Shown: positions 7,266 to 15,102, numbered from the stretch's first letter. The stretch is DNA of 15,102 nucleotides from Coemansia sp. RSA 922 (GCA_027577415.1 JANBQS010000585.1:1-15102); one strand, 5' to 3'. Notes: generated by a model not told the origin, from the sequence alone. Program-made: numbers and translations.

Positions 7266-9586
7266 CTGTATCTCCGATTCTCCGCAAGGCCTTTAGGTGG
7301 AAAGCGTTGTAAAGTTTAGGCCGTGCAAGAGTCGGTCAAACAGGTTTAGAATGTAATATCTACAATGCGAGCTTTAAAATTTTTATGAAAAGTGGGATTA
7401 GAATACAAAAGAGAAAAGATAAGGCCAAGATAGCGGCTAGTCATGTTTGCAATTTAAAGGATCAGGGGAGATAGCCCAGGCTGCTCTGAGTAACGGATGT
7501 GCCATTCGCCAATTTTCCGCACAATATGCTTTGCTCTCTCGTCCGTGCACCAAGACAATATGCTGCGGTAGCAAACAAAGCGCAGCAACTGATAAAGGCG
7601 TGTGAACAATTTAACGGCTATTGATGTCAATTCGTACGCAAACCAACTGTACACAGGTATCCGAGTGAGGCGATCTAGGCCAGGCTGTCAGTCAAAACCG
7701 AGTATCGCGCATTGCACACGAACGAAAAGGAAGGAAGGTGGGGGTAAGATAAAAAGGGCAGAAGAGAAAGAGTACATGTCAGTGGCACTCTGGGGTTGTG
7801 TGTTTAATATGGCCGTGATACGCAAGCAATTGCAGGAGTACAAAGAACGGTGCATAGATCAGGAAGATGTAAGCAAAGTGGGCTCAAAGTTTCCGTAGGA
7901 GATGGTGGCACTGAAAATGATCGTGTACGCGAAGTTGTGAAAAGTACTCGCTGGTGACTGTGGTTCATCAACACAAAATATTCTTGAGATTTCATATGTG
8001 GTTGAGGCGACATTCTATAGAGTAGATAAACATTACAGACCATAGCTCGAGCACTTACAAGCTTCTAATAAAGCAACTTAGTAATCCGCTATTCATTGAC
8101 AGCCTTGTTAATAGTGGCAGTGATTGTATGAGATTGAGTCTATTTTATTATCCAATGTTTGAGTATAATCTGGTTAGCAATAGACACTCCATATCAAGAG
8201 CTTCACAAAAGAGGCTACTTGTACGATATTCTCAGTTATCTATGCCATGCAAGTCGGGTAGTTGAGCAGCAAAGTCGTCAGGAATGAAAAAATGTGCTCT
8301 CCTGTATTATACACTGTTGAATCCATATCGCTTGTGTGCGTGTTCCACTGGGTCTCAATAAAGGATTTACAGGGAGCGATATTCATGTACCGATAATCTC
8401 ATATCGTATCCTCCAAGGTTTCGTCTATCAAATTGACGTAAATAGCATAATACTACTACCCTACCAATACACTGGCTATCACCAAGCGATAAATTACCTT
8501 GATACGATAAAAAAGGAAATATTATTAAAATATATTTTTTGGCAAGAAACAAAAAAATGGCCAAATTACTCCATGGCATAACTTGACCAAGGGTTTTCTT
8601 GGTAGATCGACAGTAAAGGTAATATGGTGACTAGGCATATTATGTTCACATCTAACCAAGTTGAGAATCGTGGGGTCCGAACCCAGGCCAGCAGGGTAAG
8701 GGGTCGACCACCACCAAGCACACCCCTATGATGATAGTGCATATTGGCTTCCAATCTTTCTTACGAATGCCCTCCTATCCCAATTAAAAAAATTGCTCTG
8801 GCACAGTATTTAAAGAACAATTTTCAATTGTCTAAAATATCAGACAGTTGATCAAATCTGCACCCGGGTACCTTGGATGCTGCTTTCAGGTACTCCTCCC
8901 TACCAACATGCCTATTGCGCTTAGCTTGTCTTGCAATTTTCTTTCCGATTCAAAAACTCCAACGGGAGACCTTTCTGGCAATTTCCACTCAACAGCCTTT
9001 TGGGCGTAGACCTAGACATGTGCTTTGTCATTTGGCGCTGAGTGTGCCTTTTCACAAGTACATTTAAATTCAGGAAGCGCATTTACAAGTCCTCGTGATA
9101 CAAATCTGATCGCTAACGTCTATTTGTTGAGATTGGGCAGGACGGCGCTTTAGCACACGAGAGCGCAGAAAGCCCTGATCCTATTGAGAATGAGTTTTCA
9201 TCAGAGGACTTATAGTAATAAGCTTTAGTCAAATGTTGGAATGACCGAGGAGTATTTAAAGGCAAGGCAGCGCCTTAGGCGCGCTGGCTGGAGATACTCC
9301 TCAGCAAGAAATATATTCTTCTTTTCACTTATTATTGACATATTGACTGGGATTAAGAGGAGCTCCCTCTCTATCATTTTGCCCTCAGCAAAAAAAACCT
9401 ACACTTTGATATTATAACCTCTATCACCACAATTGTTATTTTTATGTTATGTCATTTGCTCCTCGAGCACCACTGCTGTTTTAAAAGAGTAAGCCAGCTA
9501 TTTTTTATCTTTGCAAAACTTGAACAATAGTAGGCCCCTTTATTTCAAGCAAGAATAAAAAGTAAAGTATTTAAGGCGAGCTGGGC
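7266..9586. other. gene-poor spacer
   Basis: About 2.3 kb follows the transporter's upstream end. The first part must contain its promoter; no clear TATA box was seen. Open frames here are short, mostly begin at GTG or TTG, and occur about as often as expected for DNA of this base composition. Positions 8480-8560 are strongly AT-rich. A few stretches read unusually like protein: 8321-8581 plus, 8824-8949 minus, 9141-9215 plus. They are described under findings because no complete gene can be built from them. No RNA gene was recognised. Confidence 0.5.
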
Positions 9587-9928
9587 TCATTCCATAGTCT
9601 CGGACAGTCGTTGCAAGTAGTTCTTGATGTGAGTACTGGTGTGTGTGCTAGCAACATAGATGAGGCGCCTGCAAAGTATCTTAGACGGAGTCAGAGTGTG
9701 CAGATAACACAATATCCACCATTTTGCGGAATTGCGGCTCGCAGTGGTAATGATTCCGGGAGACACTATTAAGTTGACAATGCGGTCAACACGGGTGCGC
9801 TGATCATCTTGCCCTCTGCGAGCGTATTCTTACACGCTGACTATGTCGGCAAAAGTCTCTAGGATGCACCACAACTGACCGTAATCCGGTTCGTCAGGGC
9901 TGTTGCCTTCGTGGGTGTGGTGGTCCAT
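9587..9928 (-). CDS. candidate small spliced gene, 77 aa, unknown function
   Basis: I do not recognise this protein. Model: exon 1 9928-9834, intron 9833-9766 (68 nt, donor GTAAGA, acceptor AATAG), exon 2 9765-9709, intron 9708-9669 (40 nt, acceptor TTTGCAG), exon 3 9668-9587. The ATG at 9928 lies 73-80 nt downstream of a minus-strand TATATAAA. The product starts MDHHTHEGNSPDEPDYG (acidic, histidine-rich), has a hydrophobic stretch LWCILETFADIV, and ends in a basic helical-looking segment including HIKNYLQRLSETME. Without the first intron the frame meets TAA immediately after the donor G. The second donor (GTTATC) is weak; if it is not used, the frame continues to a TAA and ends in AHSDSV. 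The spliced product has fewer Trp and Cys than the unspliced frame, which favours splicing, but the model could be a chance construction. Confidence 0.33.
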
Positions 9929-10000
9929 GGAAGAGAAAATATTGAACTTGTGAAACTAAAGAATCAAAAGGATCCTGAGGAGCGGGAGAAAAGGACGGGT

Positions 10001-10008
10001 TTTATATA
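10001..10008. promoter_or_regulatory. TATA element shared by two divergent candidate genes
   Basis: The minus strand reads TATATAAA and the plus strand reads TTTATATA. The element lies 73-80 nt upstream of the minus-strand ATG at 9928 and about 40 nt upstream of the plus-strand ATG at 10046. It could therefore serve one or both of the small candidate genes. A CCCCT motif, the yeast-type stress-response element core, lies nearby at 10025-10029, but five bases are too few to mean much. Confidence 0.4.
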
Positions 10009-10045
10009 CTCGTGGTTGGAGTATCCCCTGTGTGTGGCAGAGAGG

Positions 10046-10393
10046 ATGGCCACCCCCACAGGCAACGCCTCATTCTCTCTTTTTTTGGTTCGAATACATT
10101 GTTCACAAACGTCGCCAAGTGATCTGCACACCCAGCGACAATTATTTTTCTCGTTCAGACTCTGCTACAAAACTTGAACGACAAAGTGGAGGGATCGAGC
10201 AGGACGGCAAGGCGCTGAGGAGCGGTAAGTATGGCATGCACTCAGCCCAAAGGCAACTGCCAGCATACAGAGGGCGTCAGTCGGTTTTTTGTTAGGAATC
10301 CGCCTCATGCCAGCTGCCACACTCAAGGGCGGGGTGCTTGAGGGGGATATGCAACCTCAGTACTTTTTGTTTTATTTTATTTTTTGTTTTTAA
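10046..10393 (+). CDS. candidate small spliced gene, 78 aa, unknown function
   Basis: I do not recognise this protein. Model: exon 1 10046-10118, intron 10119-10158 (40 nt, weak donor GTGATC, strong pyrimidine tract and TTCAG acceptor), exon 2 10159-10224, intron 10225-10295 (71 nt, near-perfect donor GGTAAGTATGG, acceptor TTTTTTGTTAG), exon 3 10296-10393. All junctions keep one frame. The product starts MATPTGNASFSLFLVRIH, has a polar middle (ERQSGGIEQDGKALRSG) and ends in a short hydrophobic aromatic tail after GDMQPQ. The stop TAA at 10391 overlaps an AATAAA poly(A) signal. The second intron is the best-supported element. The tail is encoded by a T-rich run, which might instead be 3' UTR reached through a wrong junction. 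It sits head to head with the 9587-9928 candidate across a shared TATA spacer. Confidence 0.33.
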
Positions 10394-10397
10394 TAAA
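10392..10397 (+). terminator. poly(A) signal AATAAA
   Basis: A canonical AATAAA follows a T-rich run (10364-10390) and overlaps the TAA stop of the small plus-strand candidate gene. Its position suits 3'-end formation for that transcript. Confidence 0.35.
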
Positions 10398-12230
10398 ATG
10401 CGGGTTGGGGCACTTGCATGCGATTATGCCGACTTTTTGAAAGTTGCTGCAGAAATAAATATTTTTTCACCGAGTTCACATTTGCTGAGACCAAAATGAT
10501 ACCGTCAATTTGACACCACAAACCAGCGCCTCTTGATGACAAGCGAAATCTTGGTTAGTGCATAGGCGTAGTACAAGTCATGTATGACACGACACAAGGC
10601 CATTTATTTCCAATACAACTAATTGTCATGCCATCTAGCCTTTTGTCACCGACCAGCGGTTCCGTGTAAGCATGGAAATAAAAAACCCCTGAATACAGCC
10701 AGGCTATTTATGCATGACACCAGTATTAGCGGGGGTATCATGCTTGTCCGCGTATTTCAGCCCCCCTGCGGCCATACATAAATTGACCTGAAGCGATGTT
10801 GCAAAAACAATAGCGTGAATCTGCAATGCACGTTGTCTAATAAAAAAAATAGAATTAGGGCGCGAGGGCGGCAAATCGTACTGTGCAACTCCCTCGTGAA
10901 GTACTCTTTGGAAGCCGCCAAAATCCAAAAGATACAATTGCTAAGGCGTCGTCGGTGCTGCTGCATGCGTCGCGAGGAATGCAAATGACACGGATTTCGG
11001 CTCATGTGTTATTTTTGGGCATTCCGGGCCAGGGCCTCAAGGCCACAAGGAGAGGTGCCTGCATATCTCGCGAATCTGGCGCCACAAGCAAGAGGCCATT
11101 GTTATAGGCGATCGGATTGGCGTTGCCAGAATAGCATCTCGGCAGCACTGGCAGAAAGCTGAGCCAGATAGGCAGTGTCAACTATTTATGGCTATGTAAG
11201 CGCTAGTCATCTCTGCTTCGCCTACATGTTGCAGCAGAGACGTAGTACAGTTGCTGAGACTGATATTGGACCGGACTGATCCATTTAGCAACGAACCCCT
11301 TGCTGGCGATTTTAATGTCCACATCATTGAAATCCTGCACATAGCATGTGCCCATACAAAGTTCCAATACAACAGCTTCATCAAAAAATCTCCTAGGCTA
11401 TGCATCCAGTAAGTCCATGGTTTTCTTGGATATCACATTAAATGAGTAGTGGTTTTTTTATGCGCTTCCTCCTTACATCCTCTCAATGTTTTATCCACCA
11501 GACAAGGCCCACGCCTTTGTTGAACTTGAAAGTACAGCCGAGTATGTTGAGAGCAAGTGAAACAATGCACCTAGAAGAAGAAAATAAGGGTGTCAGTGTG
11601 AGTGTCGAGGTGTCACGCTTGCTCACACTTCAAAGAGCTGCTCAAAGCCCCCTTCTCGAGCATCGCATTTGTTGTAATTTTTTTGTGAAGCGTGGTGGTT
11701 GATACAGCAGAAGCGAAAGTATATTTAGCCAAAGAGAAAACCCCTTGCTTCGCCTATTATTGGCTTTGTCCTTTCTATAAAGGTGAAGGTGCTTGCTTTC
11801 GAGCTAAGAGGTGCGATGCACGTTCACAACTCGATGTTCTCTACAAAGGATACAAAGTAAACGTGCGTGCCTTTGCATCCTTTGCACCCTCCCCTCAATC
11901 GTGCATAAGTGTGCAGACTTAACGTCTTTGCTCTCATCAAAAAAGCGTGAAGCACGAAAAACGATGCGAGAACCAATCGCTGTGCCCACAAGGCGGCCGC
12001 TAAATTTGCAAAAAGGCGAATTTCAAAGAGCCCAGCCGTCTTATTGTGCCATTTCGCAAGCATTGGCACTTTGTTGGCCAGAGCCCTTGACAACTTATAA
12101 GCGACGTGTCGCCAACCTTTCCTTTTCGAATTGTCCCTACCCACACACTTAGTTGATTTATTCCTTTTTTATCATTCACATTGCCAGTTGCCTGGAGCAC
12201 TGTAACTACTAACGTTAAAAGTCATTCACG
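10394..12230. other. gene-poor spacer with splice-like fragments
   Basis: About 1.8 kb has no complete gene that I can support. Open stretches without usable starts occur at 10863-11106 (plus), 10704-10937 (minus, antisense to the former) and 11199-11405 (plus). The last ends at a GTAAGT donor and can be joined in frame to an open stretch ending at 11702 (see findings). The last 150 bp before 12231 should hold the promoter of the next gene, including TTATAAG at 12095-12101. Confidence 0.45.
12095..12101 (+). promoter_or_regulatory. probable TATA element of the 141-aa gene
   Basis: TTATAAG lies about 130 nt upstream of the ATG at 12231 and is followed by a pyrimidine-rich leader (12117-12176). 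Position and context fit a fungal core promoter; the match is modest. Confidence 0.35.
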
Positions 12231-12656
12231 ATGGATCGCCAGCAAAACAACATCATGGAGCTGTCAGACATTTTCGAGCCGGATATGTACAATGGTCGCC
12301 TTCATCACCTACCGAGCATCAATGTTATGCTAGCCAGTCACCTCGGTGCCGCAGGTTCGGACAACGTGAGTGTGACAACCGCGTACTCCCTTTCGAAGCG
12401 TCGCAACAGTGATAGCTCTGCCTATAGCGCCGCAGAGTCACCACATGCCGACTTTGACGACTTTGAGATGGTAGACTACGACACCGTTTATGCGCAGAGC
12501 CAAGAAGAACTTATTCATAGGGAGGACAATACTCGCGGCTACTCGCTGTATCCTACGTCGACAATCAAAGCAAAGAAGTATCGCAGACGGCAGTCGTCCT
12601 TTAGTAAGCTTCGCGTCGCCGTTGGCGGACTACTTCAAAGCAGACAGAGGAACTAG
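12231..12656 (+). CDS. hypothetical 141-aa protein with two RRxS phosphosite motifs
   Basis: I do not recognise a family. The frame starts at ATG 12231 (context CACGATGG), with an in-frame TAA at 12216, and ends at TAG 12654-12656. The protein has no signal peptide or membrane segment. Its N-terminal third is mixed polar and hydrophobic. Residues 57-60 (RRNS) and 118-123 (RRRQSS) match the basophilic (PKA/AGC) kinase consensus R-R-x-S. Between them lies an acidic aromatic patch (DFDDFEMVDYD, 74-84). The C-terminus is basic (KAKKYRRR, then SFSKLR). This suggests a small, phosphorylatable, largely disordered regulatory protein, which is inference. A TACTAAC sequence at 12207-12213 followed by AG at 12220-12221 might mark the end of a leader intron, in which case upstream coding exons could exist. 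It converges on the minus-strand gene ending at 12897. Confidence 0.65.
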   Translation: MDRQQNNIMELSDIFEPDMYNGRLHHLPSINVMLASHLGAAGSDNVSVTTAYSLSKRRNSDSSAYSAAESPHADFDDFEMVDYDTVYAQSQEELIHREDNTRGYSLYPTSTIKAKKYRRRQSSFSKLRVAVGGLLQSRQRN

Positions 12657-12896
12657 TGTAAATCGAATCAATACTCGGCATCGGCGATCTGGTATTGCTG
12701 CCACCAACGCATTTTAGCTCTCTGGAAAGAGCTCACACACTTAATATTACTTTATTTATTAATCTATCTTCATGTTAATTTTATTTAAACATCAATTATT
12801 ATAACCTATAAAAAGAAAAGCTAAACCTGGAGTAAACTCAACTGGATAATGCTTATCAGGGTCCGATTCTGACAGTGTGAACGTCACGACTTGACC
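12657..12896. other. shared 3' region of two convergent genes
   Basis: This 240-bp AT-rich spacer lies between the ends of the 141-aa gene (plus) and the interrupted gene (minus). T/A-rich runs at 12750-12820 suit poly(A) sites in both directions. No further gene is seen. Confidence 0.5.
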
Positions 12897-13322
12897 TCAA
12901 TTCGACGAATACTCATACCCCATGAAGACTGAGCCGTCTTTTACGTCATAAGCATCACTAATTGAATATGGAATGCCGGCATTGCAAACACACACCTTTT
13001 CCTTAGGAATAAAAATTCCGTCTATCGCTGTATTATCACTGTCAAGCATTCTTACATAGACAACAATATAGTCAACCCCCTCATTAGACCCCGACTCTTT
13101 GGTCTCATACGCTTATCCGCTACTGCTTACAATGTCAAAAGACTTCACAAGTTCTAGTTTTAACCCTTTTAACAGTTGATCTATATTCTTCTTCGCCTCG
13201 ACTACAATATTACCAACGCCTTCGCTTCTTGGGATGTCAAACTTGACGAAGCAAAGGGAATTGTTGGTCAATGATTTGACGTGCACCTCGGCATGGGTGA
13301 TGGGATCTACAATAGTAGTCAT
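12897..13322 (-). pseudogene. small orphan gene with an in-frame TAA (tiny intron or decay)
   Basis: I do not recognise the protein. The ATG is at 13322 (context ACACCATGA). The frame runs 69 codons to TAA at 13115-13113, then continues in the same frame for 71 more codons to TGA at 12899-12897. Both halves have ordinary soluble-protein composition, without Trp, and with alternating hydrophobic and charged residues typical of beta strands, for example CFVKFDIP and DYIVVYVRMLDSD. The second half is therefore probably part of the gene. Just before the stop lies a donor-like GTAAGC (13130-13125). Using it with acceptors at 13095 or 13080 removes 36 or 51 nt, deletes the stop and keeps frame, giving 129 or 124 aa. 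Both introns would be very small and lack a good branch point. The alternatives are a nonsense mutation, stop readthrough or a sequence error. The gene is divergent from the gene at 13963. Confidence 0.55.
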
Positions 13323-13962
13323 GGTGTCAGAGAGTAAATGCAAAAAACTATGAACAAGTGTAATTGGCAAAAAAATAAAATAGAGGAAAATAGAGAAGAG
13401 AGTCGGATTTTCCTAGCTTCTAAGGGCATCTAGTTCTTTATTTTCCGTTCCAAGTCCACTGCGGATTTCTTGATTTTCTTTGAAGCCAACCTCGAAAAAC
13501 CAATACTATTAAAAATTCCCCTTTTGCGGACAGGAAGACTTTACTATGTTTTGGGCCCAGATTTCTTTCAACAAAAGGAGAAGCTCCGAAGCAGGGAGAA
13601 AATGGTCGTTGGTGTGTGGGTATCCTGCCAGCGGCCCAAGTTGTAGCACTGGTTTACCGAAGCAACCACTTAACGTAGTGTTTGTCACTTGGCTGCGGAA
13701 ATTGATCTACAACCAAGCGGGATAAGGCATGTACTCCATGGTGTTCAGCGATTTACAGCGCGCAAATCCAGACCCGCAAGCGCAATTGGCCACAGCAAGT
13801 GTTTGGTGTCTGAATTCCAGCTCTTCTCCTCTCCCCTCCAATTTCTTTATTTTTCTTGCGCAGCCACGGCGTATATAGCGTTGACAGCGCTTATTTACAA
13901 ACTTTCTGTAGCTGTACACACCCTTTCGTTCCCTCGTGTCTACTCCACCAACGCCAGTCAAG
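13323..13962. other. divergent promoter region
   Basis: This 640-bp spacer separates two genes pointing away from each other. The minus-strand side has a T/A-rich element (about 13366-13383, TTTTATTTTTTT on the minus strand) 45-60 nt before its ATG. The plus side has TATATA at 13872. Open frames inside it are short, and their strand partners run into the 13963 gene antisense. No gene is supported here. Confidence 0.5.
13872..13877 (+). promoter_or_regulatory. TATA box of the right-edge orphan gene
   Basis: TATATA in the context GCGTATATAGCG lies 86 nt upstream of the ATG at 13963 and is followed by a pyrimidine-rich leader. It is well placed for a fungal core promoter. Confidence 0.5.
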
Positions 13963-15102
13963 ATGGCCAGTATGCCTAGCCCACCGAGTGCGCCTCCGGC
14001 CATAGCAGACGAGACACAGGAGTCAGACGTCAGACCACCCCTCATCTATATGCCAGAGTACGTTGACTTTAAAAGCGTGCAAAGGTGTCTAGAGGACAGG
14101 CGCAGCAGTTTTGTGACTGTCAACTCGGCTACCTTTAGCGGCGAGCTTCAGTTGAAGAAAAGGCCATACCAGCAGTTTCTAGTCTTGGAGCTGGATCACT
14201 TCACACTCTTTAGCCACTACCACCTGTCCGTCAAGTTTAGCTACAGGTCCCGGAACGCCGTCATGTCGCTATTATGGAGATCTACTTGGGTTTCCGATAT
14301 GACAAGGACAAAGTTTGTGGAAATGAATGGACTGTGGCAACTGGAGAAACTACCGGTGCTATGCTTTACGTTTGGCCTGGATGCTGACACCCTGTGCTCC
14401 AGCTACTTGATCGACGACAACACGATACACGAGTACTATGAGTCGACGGCGACCATAGATATGGCCGAGCTAGCCACCGTCGCTCAAGGCAAAGGAGGCC
14501 TGTGCGTTTCTCATTTCTTTGTTGTTAACCACGGCAAGGAATACTGGGCGGTAGACACCAAGAACCCCAGTATCAGCTACGCTTTTGGTCCGTCAACCAA
14601 AACTCATACGGTCTCCAGATTAGCCGATGGCTCAATGATAGTCCAGGCGCTTATAGACGAAGGGCAGCCACATGCCAGAATTGAGACACGCACGAGCCAA
14701 AACCCCGAGTTTACGCTTCGCGATATCAATGGCGAGGAAGTGGTAGAGGGTGATAACTTTGTGCTCCAAATTCGAAACGAGCGAGACGAGGACGAGTGTG
14801 CTGAGGGCGAGTGGGATACAATGTTTAATGGCAAGGACTGGCTCGACATATTTGACCACACGGATGACGGCAGCGGCCTTGGAGTTGTAGCTCATGGCAC
14901 AGTCGATTGCGGCGGCACTTTCGGTATGGCTGTTGTTGACGGCATAACCTACATAACATACGAAGGCAAATATCTACAACTTGGGGATAGTGACCATTCC
15001 CTAGACGTTGTCGTTCTACCAGACATCCCCTCCGAAAGTACCCGCATTCAAATCGGCTATAGCAACGACGGCGATATTACTCTAACTCAGTGGGGAACCA
15101 CA
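13963..15102 (+). CDS. orphan protein, 5' part only, open at the right edge
   Basis: I do not recognise a family. ATG 13963 (context TCAAGATGG) opens a frame of exactly 380 codons with no stop up to the window end. There is no signal peptide. The N-terminus is a proline- and acid-rich tail (MASMPSPPSAPPAIADETQE), followed by a region dominated by short alternating hydrophobic strands, for example FLVLELDHFTLF near residues 67-78. Near residue 275 comes a very acidic turn (RNERDEDECAEGEWD), then glycine-rich strands such as GITYITYEGKYLQLGDSD. No membrane span is evident. Overall it looks like a soluble, mostly beta-sheet, multi-domain protein. Codon use is even, with many C/G-ending codons, which supports real coding. 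TATATA at 13872 marks its promoter, and it diverges from the interrupted gene at 12897-13322. The rest of the protein lies beyond the window, so size and function stay open. Confidence 0.8.
   Translation, partial: MASMPSPPSAPPAIADETQESDVRPPLIYMPEYVDFKSVQRCLEDRRSSFVTVNSATFSGELQLKKRPYQQFLVLELDHFTLFSHYHLSVKFSYRSRNAVMSLLWRSTWVSDMTRTKFVEMNGLWQLEKLPVLCFTFGLDADTLCSSYLIDDNTIHEYYESTATIDMAELATVAQGKGGLCVSHFFVVNHGKEYWAVDTKNPSISYAFGPSTKTHTVSRLADGSMIVQALIDEGQPHARIETRTSQNPEFTLRDINGEEVVEGDNFVLQIRNERDEDECAEGEWDTMFNGKDWLDIFDHTDDGSGLGVVAHGTVDCGGTFGMAVVDGITYITYEGKYLQLGDSDHSLDVVVLPDIPSESTRIQIGYSNDGDITLTQWGTT

Noticed and set aside
7457..7695. About 75-codon open stretch on the minus strand
   Set aside because: It has no ATG and about 5% Trp, which is typical of chance frames. 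No partner exon was found.
8584..8602. Hairpin ACCAAG-GGTTTT-CTTGGT
   Set aside because: A 6-bp perfect stem is expected by chance in a window of this size, and no T run or gene end is next to it.
8673..8721. tRNA-like A and B boxes on the minus strand
   Set aside because: The B box (GGTTCGGACCC) is close to consensus and an A-box-like GTGCTTGGTGG precedes it. The spacing is about 6 nt short, the T loop lacks its conserved A, and no acceptor or anticodon stem forms. At most it is a tRNA-derived relic.
10035..10100. A-box-like TGGCAGAGAGG and B-box-like GGTTCGAATAC on the plus strand
   Set aside because: No T stem or acceptor stem can be drawn, and the B box lacks the final CC. It overlaps the small spliced candidate gene.
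13707..14045. 112-codon minus-strand frame
   Set aside because: It begins antisense to the start of the 13963 gene and runs through its promoter, and its composition is unremarkable. Minus-strand frames at 14604-14895 are likewise antisense to that gene.

Overview
The window looks like nuclear DNA of a eukaryote with small spliceosomal introns, most likely a fungus, possibly an early-diverging lineage. This rests on a Usb1 U6 snRNA exonuclease gene that must be spliced, a full-length ABCC (MRP/Ycf1-type) transporter with the five-segment N-terminal TMD0, fungal-type branch points (CTAAC family), TATA-box promoters and roughly 50% GC genic DNA separated by AT-richer spacers. No bacterial operons, rRNA, convincing tRNA, CRISPR array or intact transposon was seen.

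Layout. Positions 1-455 are the USB1 3' flank, with a possible leftward promoter near 261-270. USB1 lies at 456-1507 on the minus strand, as two exons joined in phase across a 257-nt intron; exon 1 (1351-1507) is easily missed because its opposite strand carries a longer open frame. After a 327-bp spacer comes the transporter (1835-7105, minus), a single coding exon of 1756 codons. Its true start is the ATG at 7105, and a textbook intron (7157-7265) lies in its 5' leader.

Positions 7266-12230 are gene-poor. Much of this stretch offers only start-less open frames at about the number expected by chance. The best candidates are two very small spliced genes diverging from one TATATAAA-containing spacer: 9587-9928 (minus, 77 aa) and 10046-10393 (plus, 78 aa). 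Both are my own splice models and are low confidence. Other fragments are listed as findings only.

Positions 12231-15102 hold three orphan genes. The first is a 141-aa protein with two RRxS-type phosphosite motifs (12231-12656, plus). The second is a small gene on the minus strand (12897-13322) whose reading frame is interrupted by one in-frame TAA, avoidable by a 36- or 51-nt frame-preserving intron. The third is a long orphan protein (13963 to the right edge, plus, 380 codons and still open), transcribed divergently from the second. None of the three matches a family I recognise.

No pathway links the genes. USB1 matures U6 snRNA in the nucleus. The transporter is expected in the vacuolar or plasma membrane, exporting or sequestering conjugated compounds. 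The most novel material is the orphan block at the right end and the small divergent pair near 10 kb.
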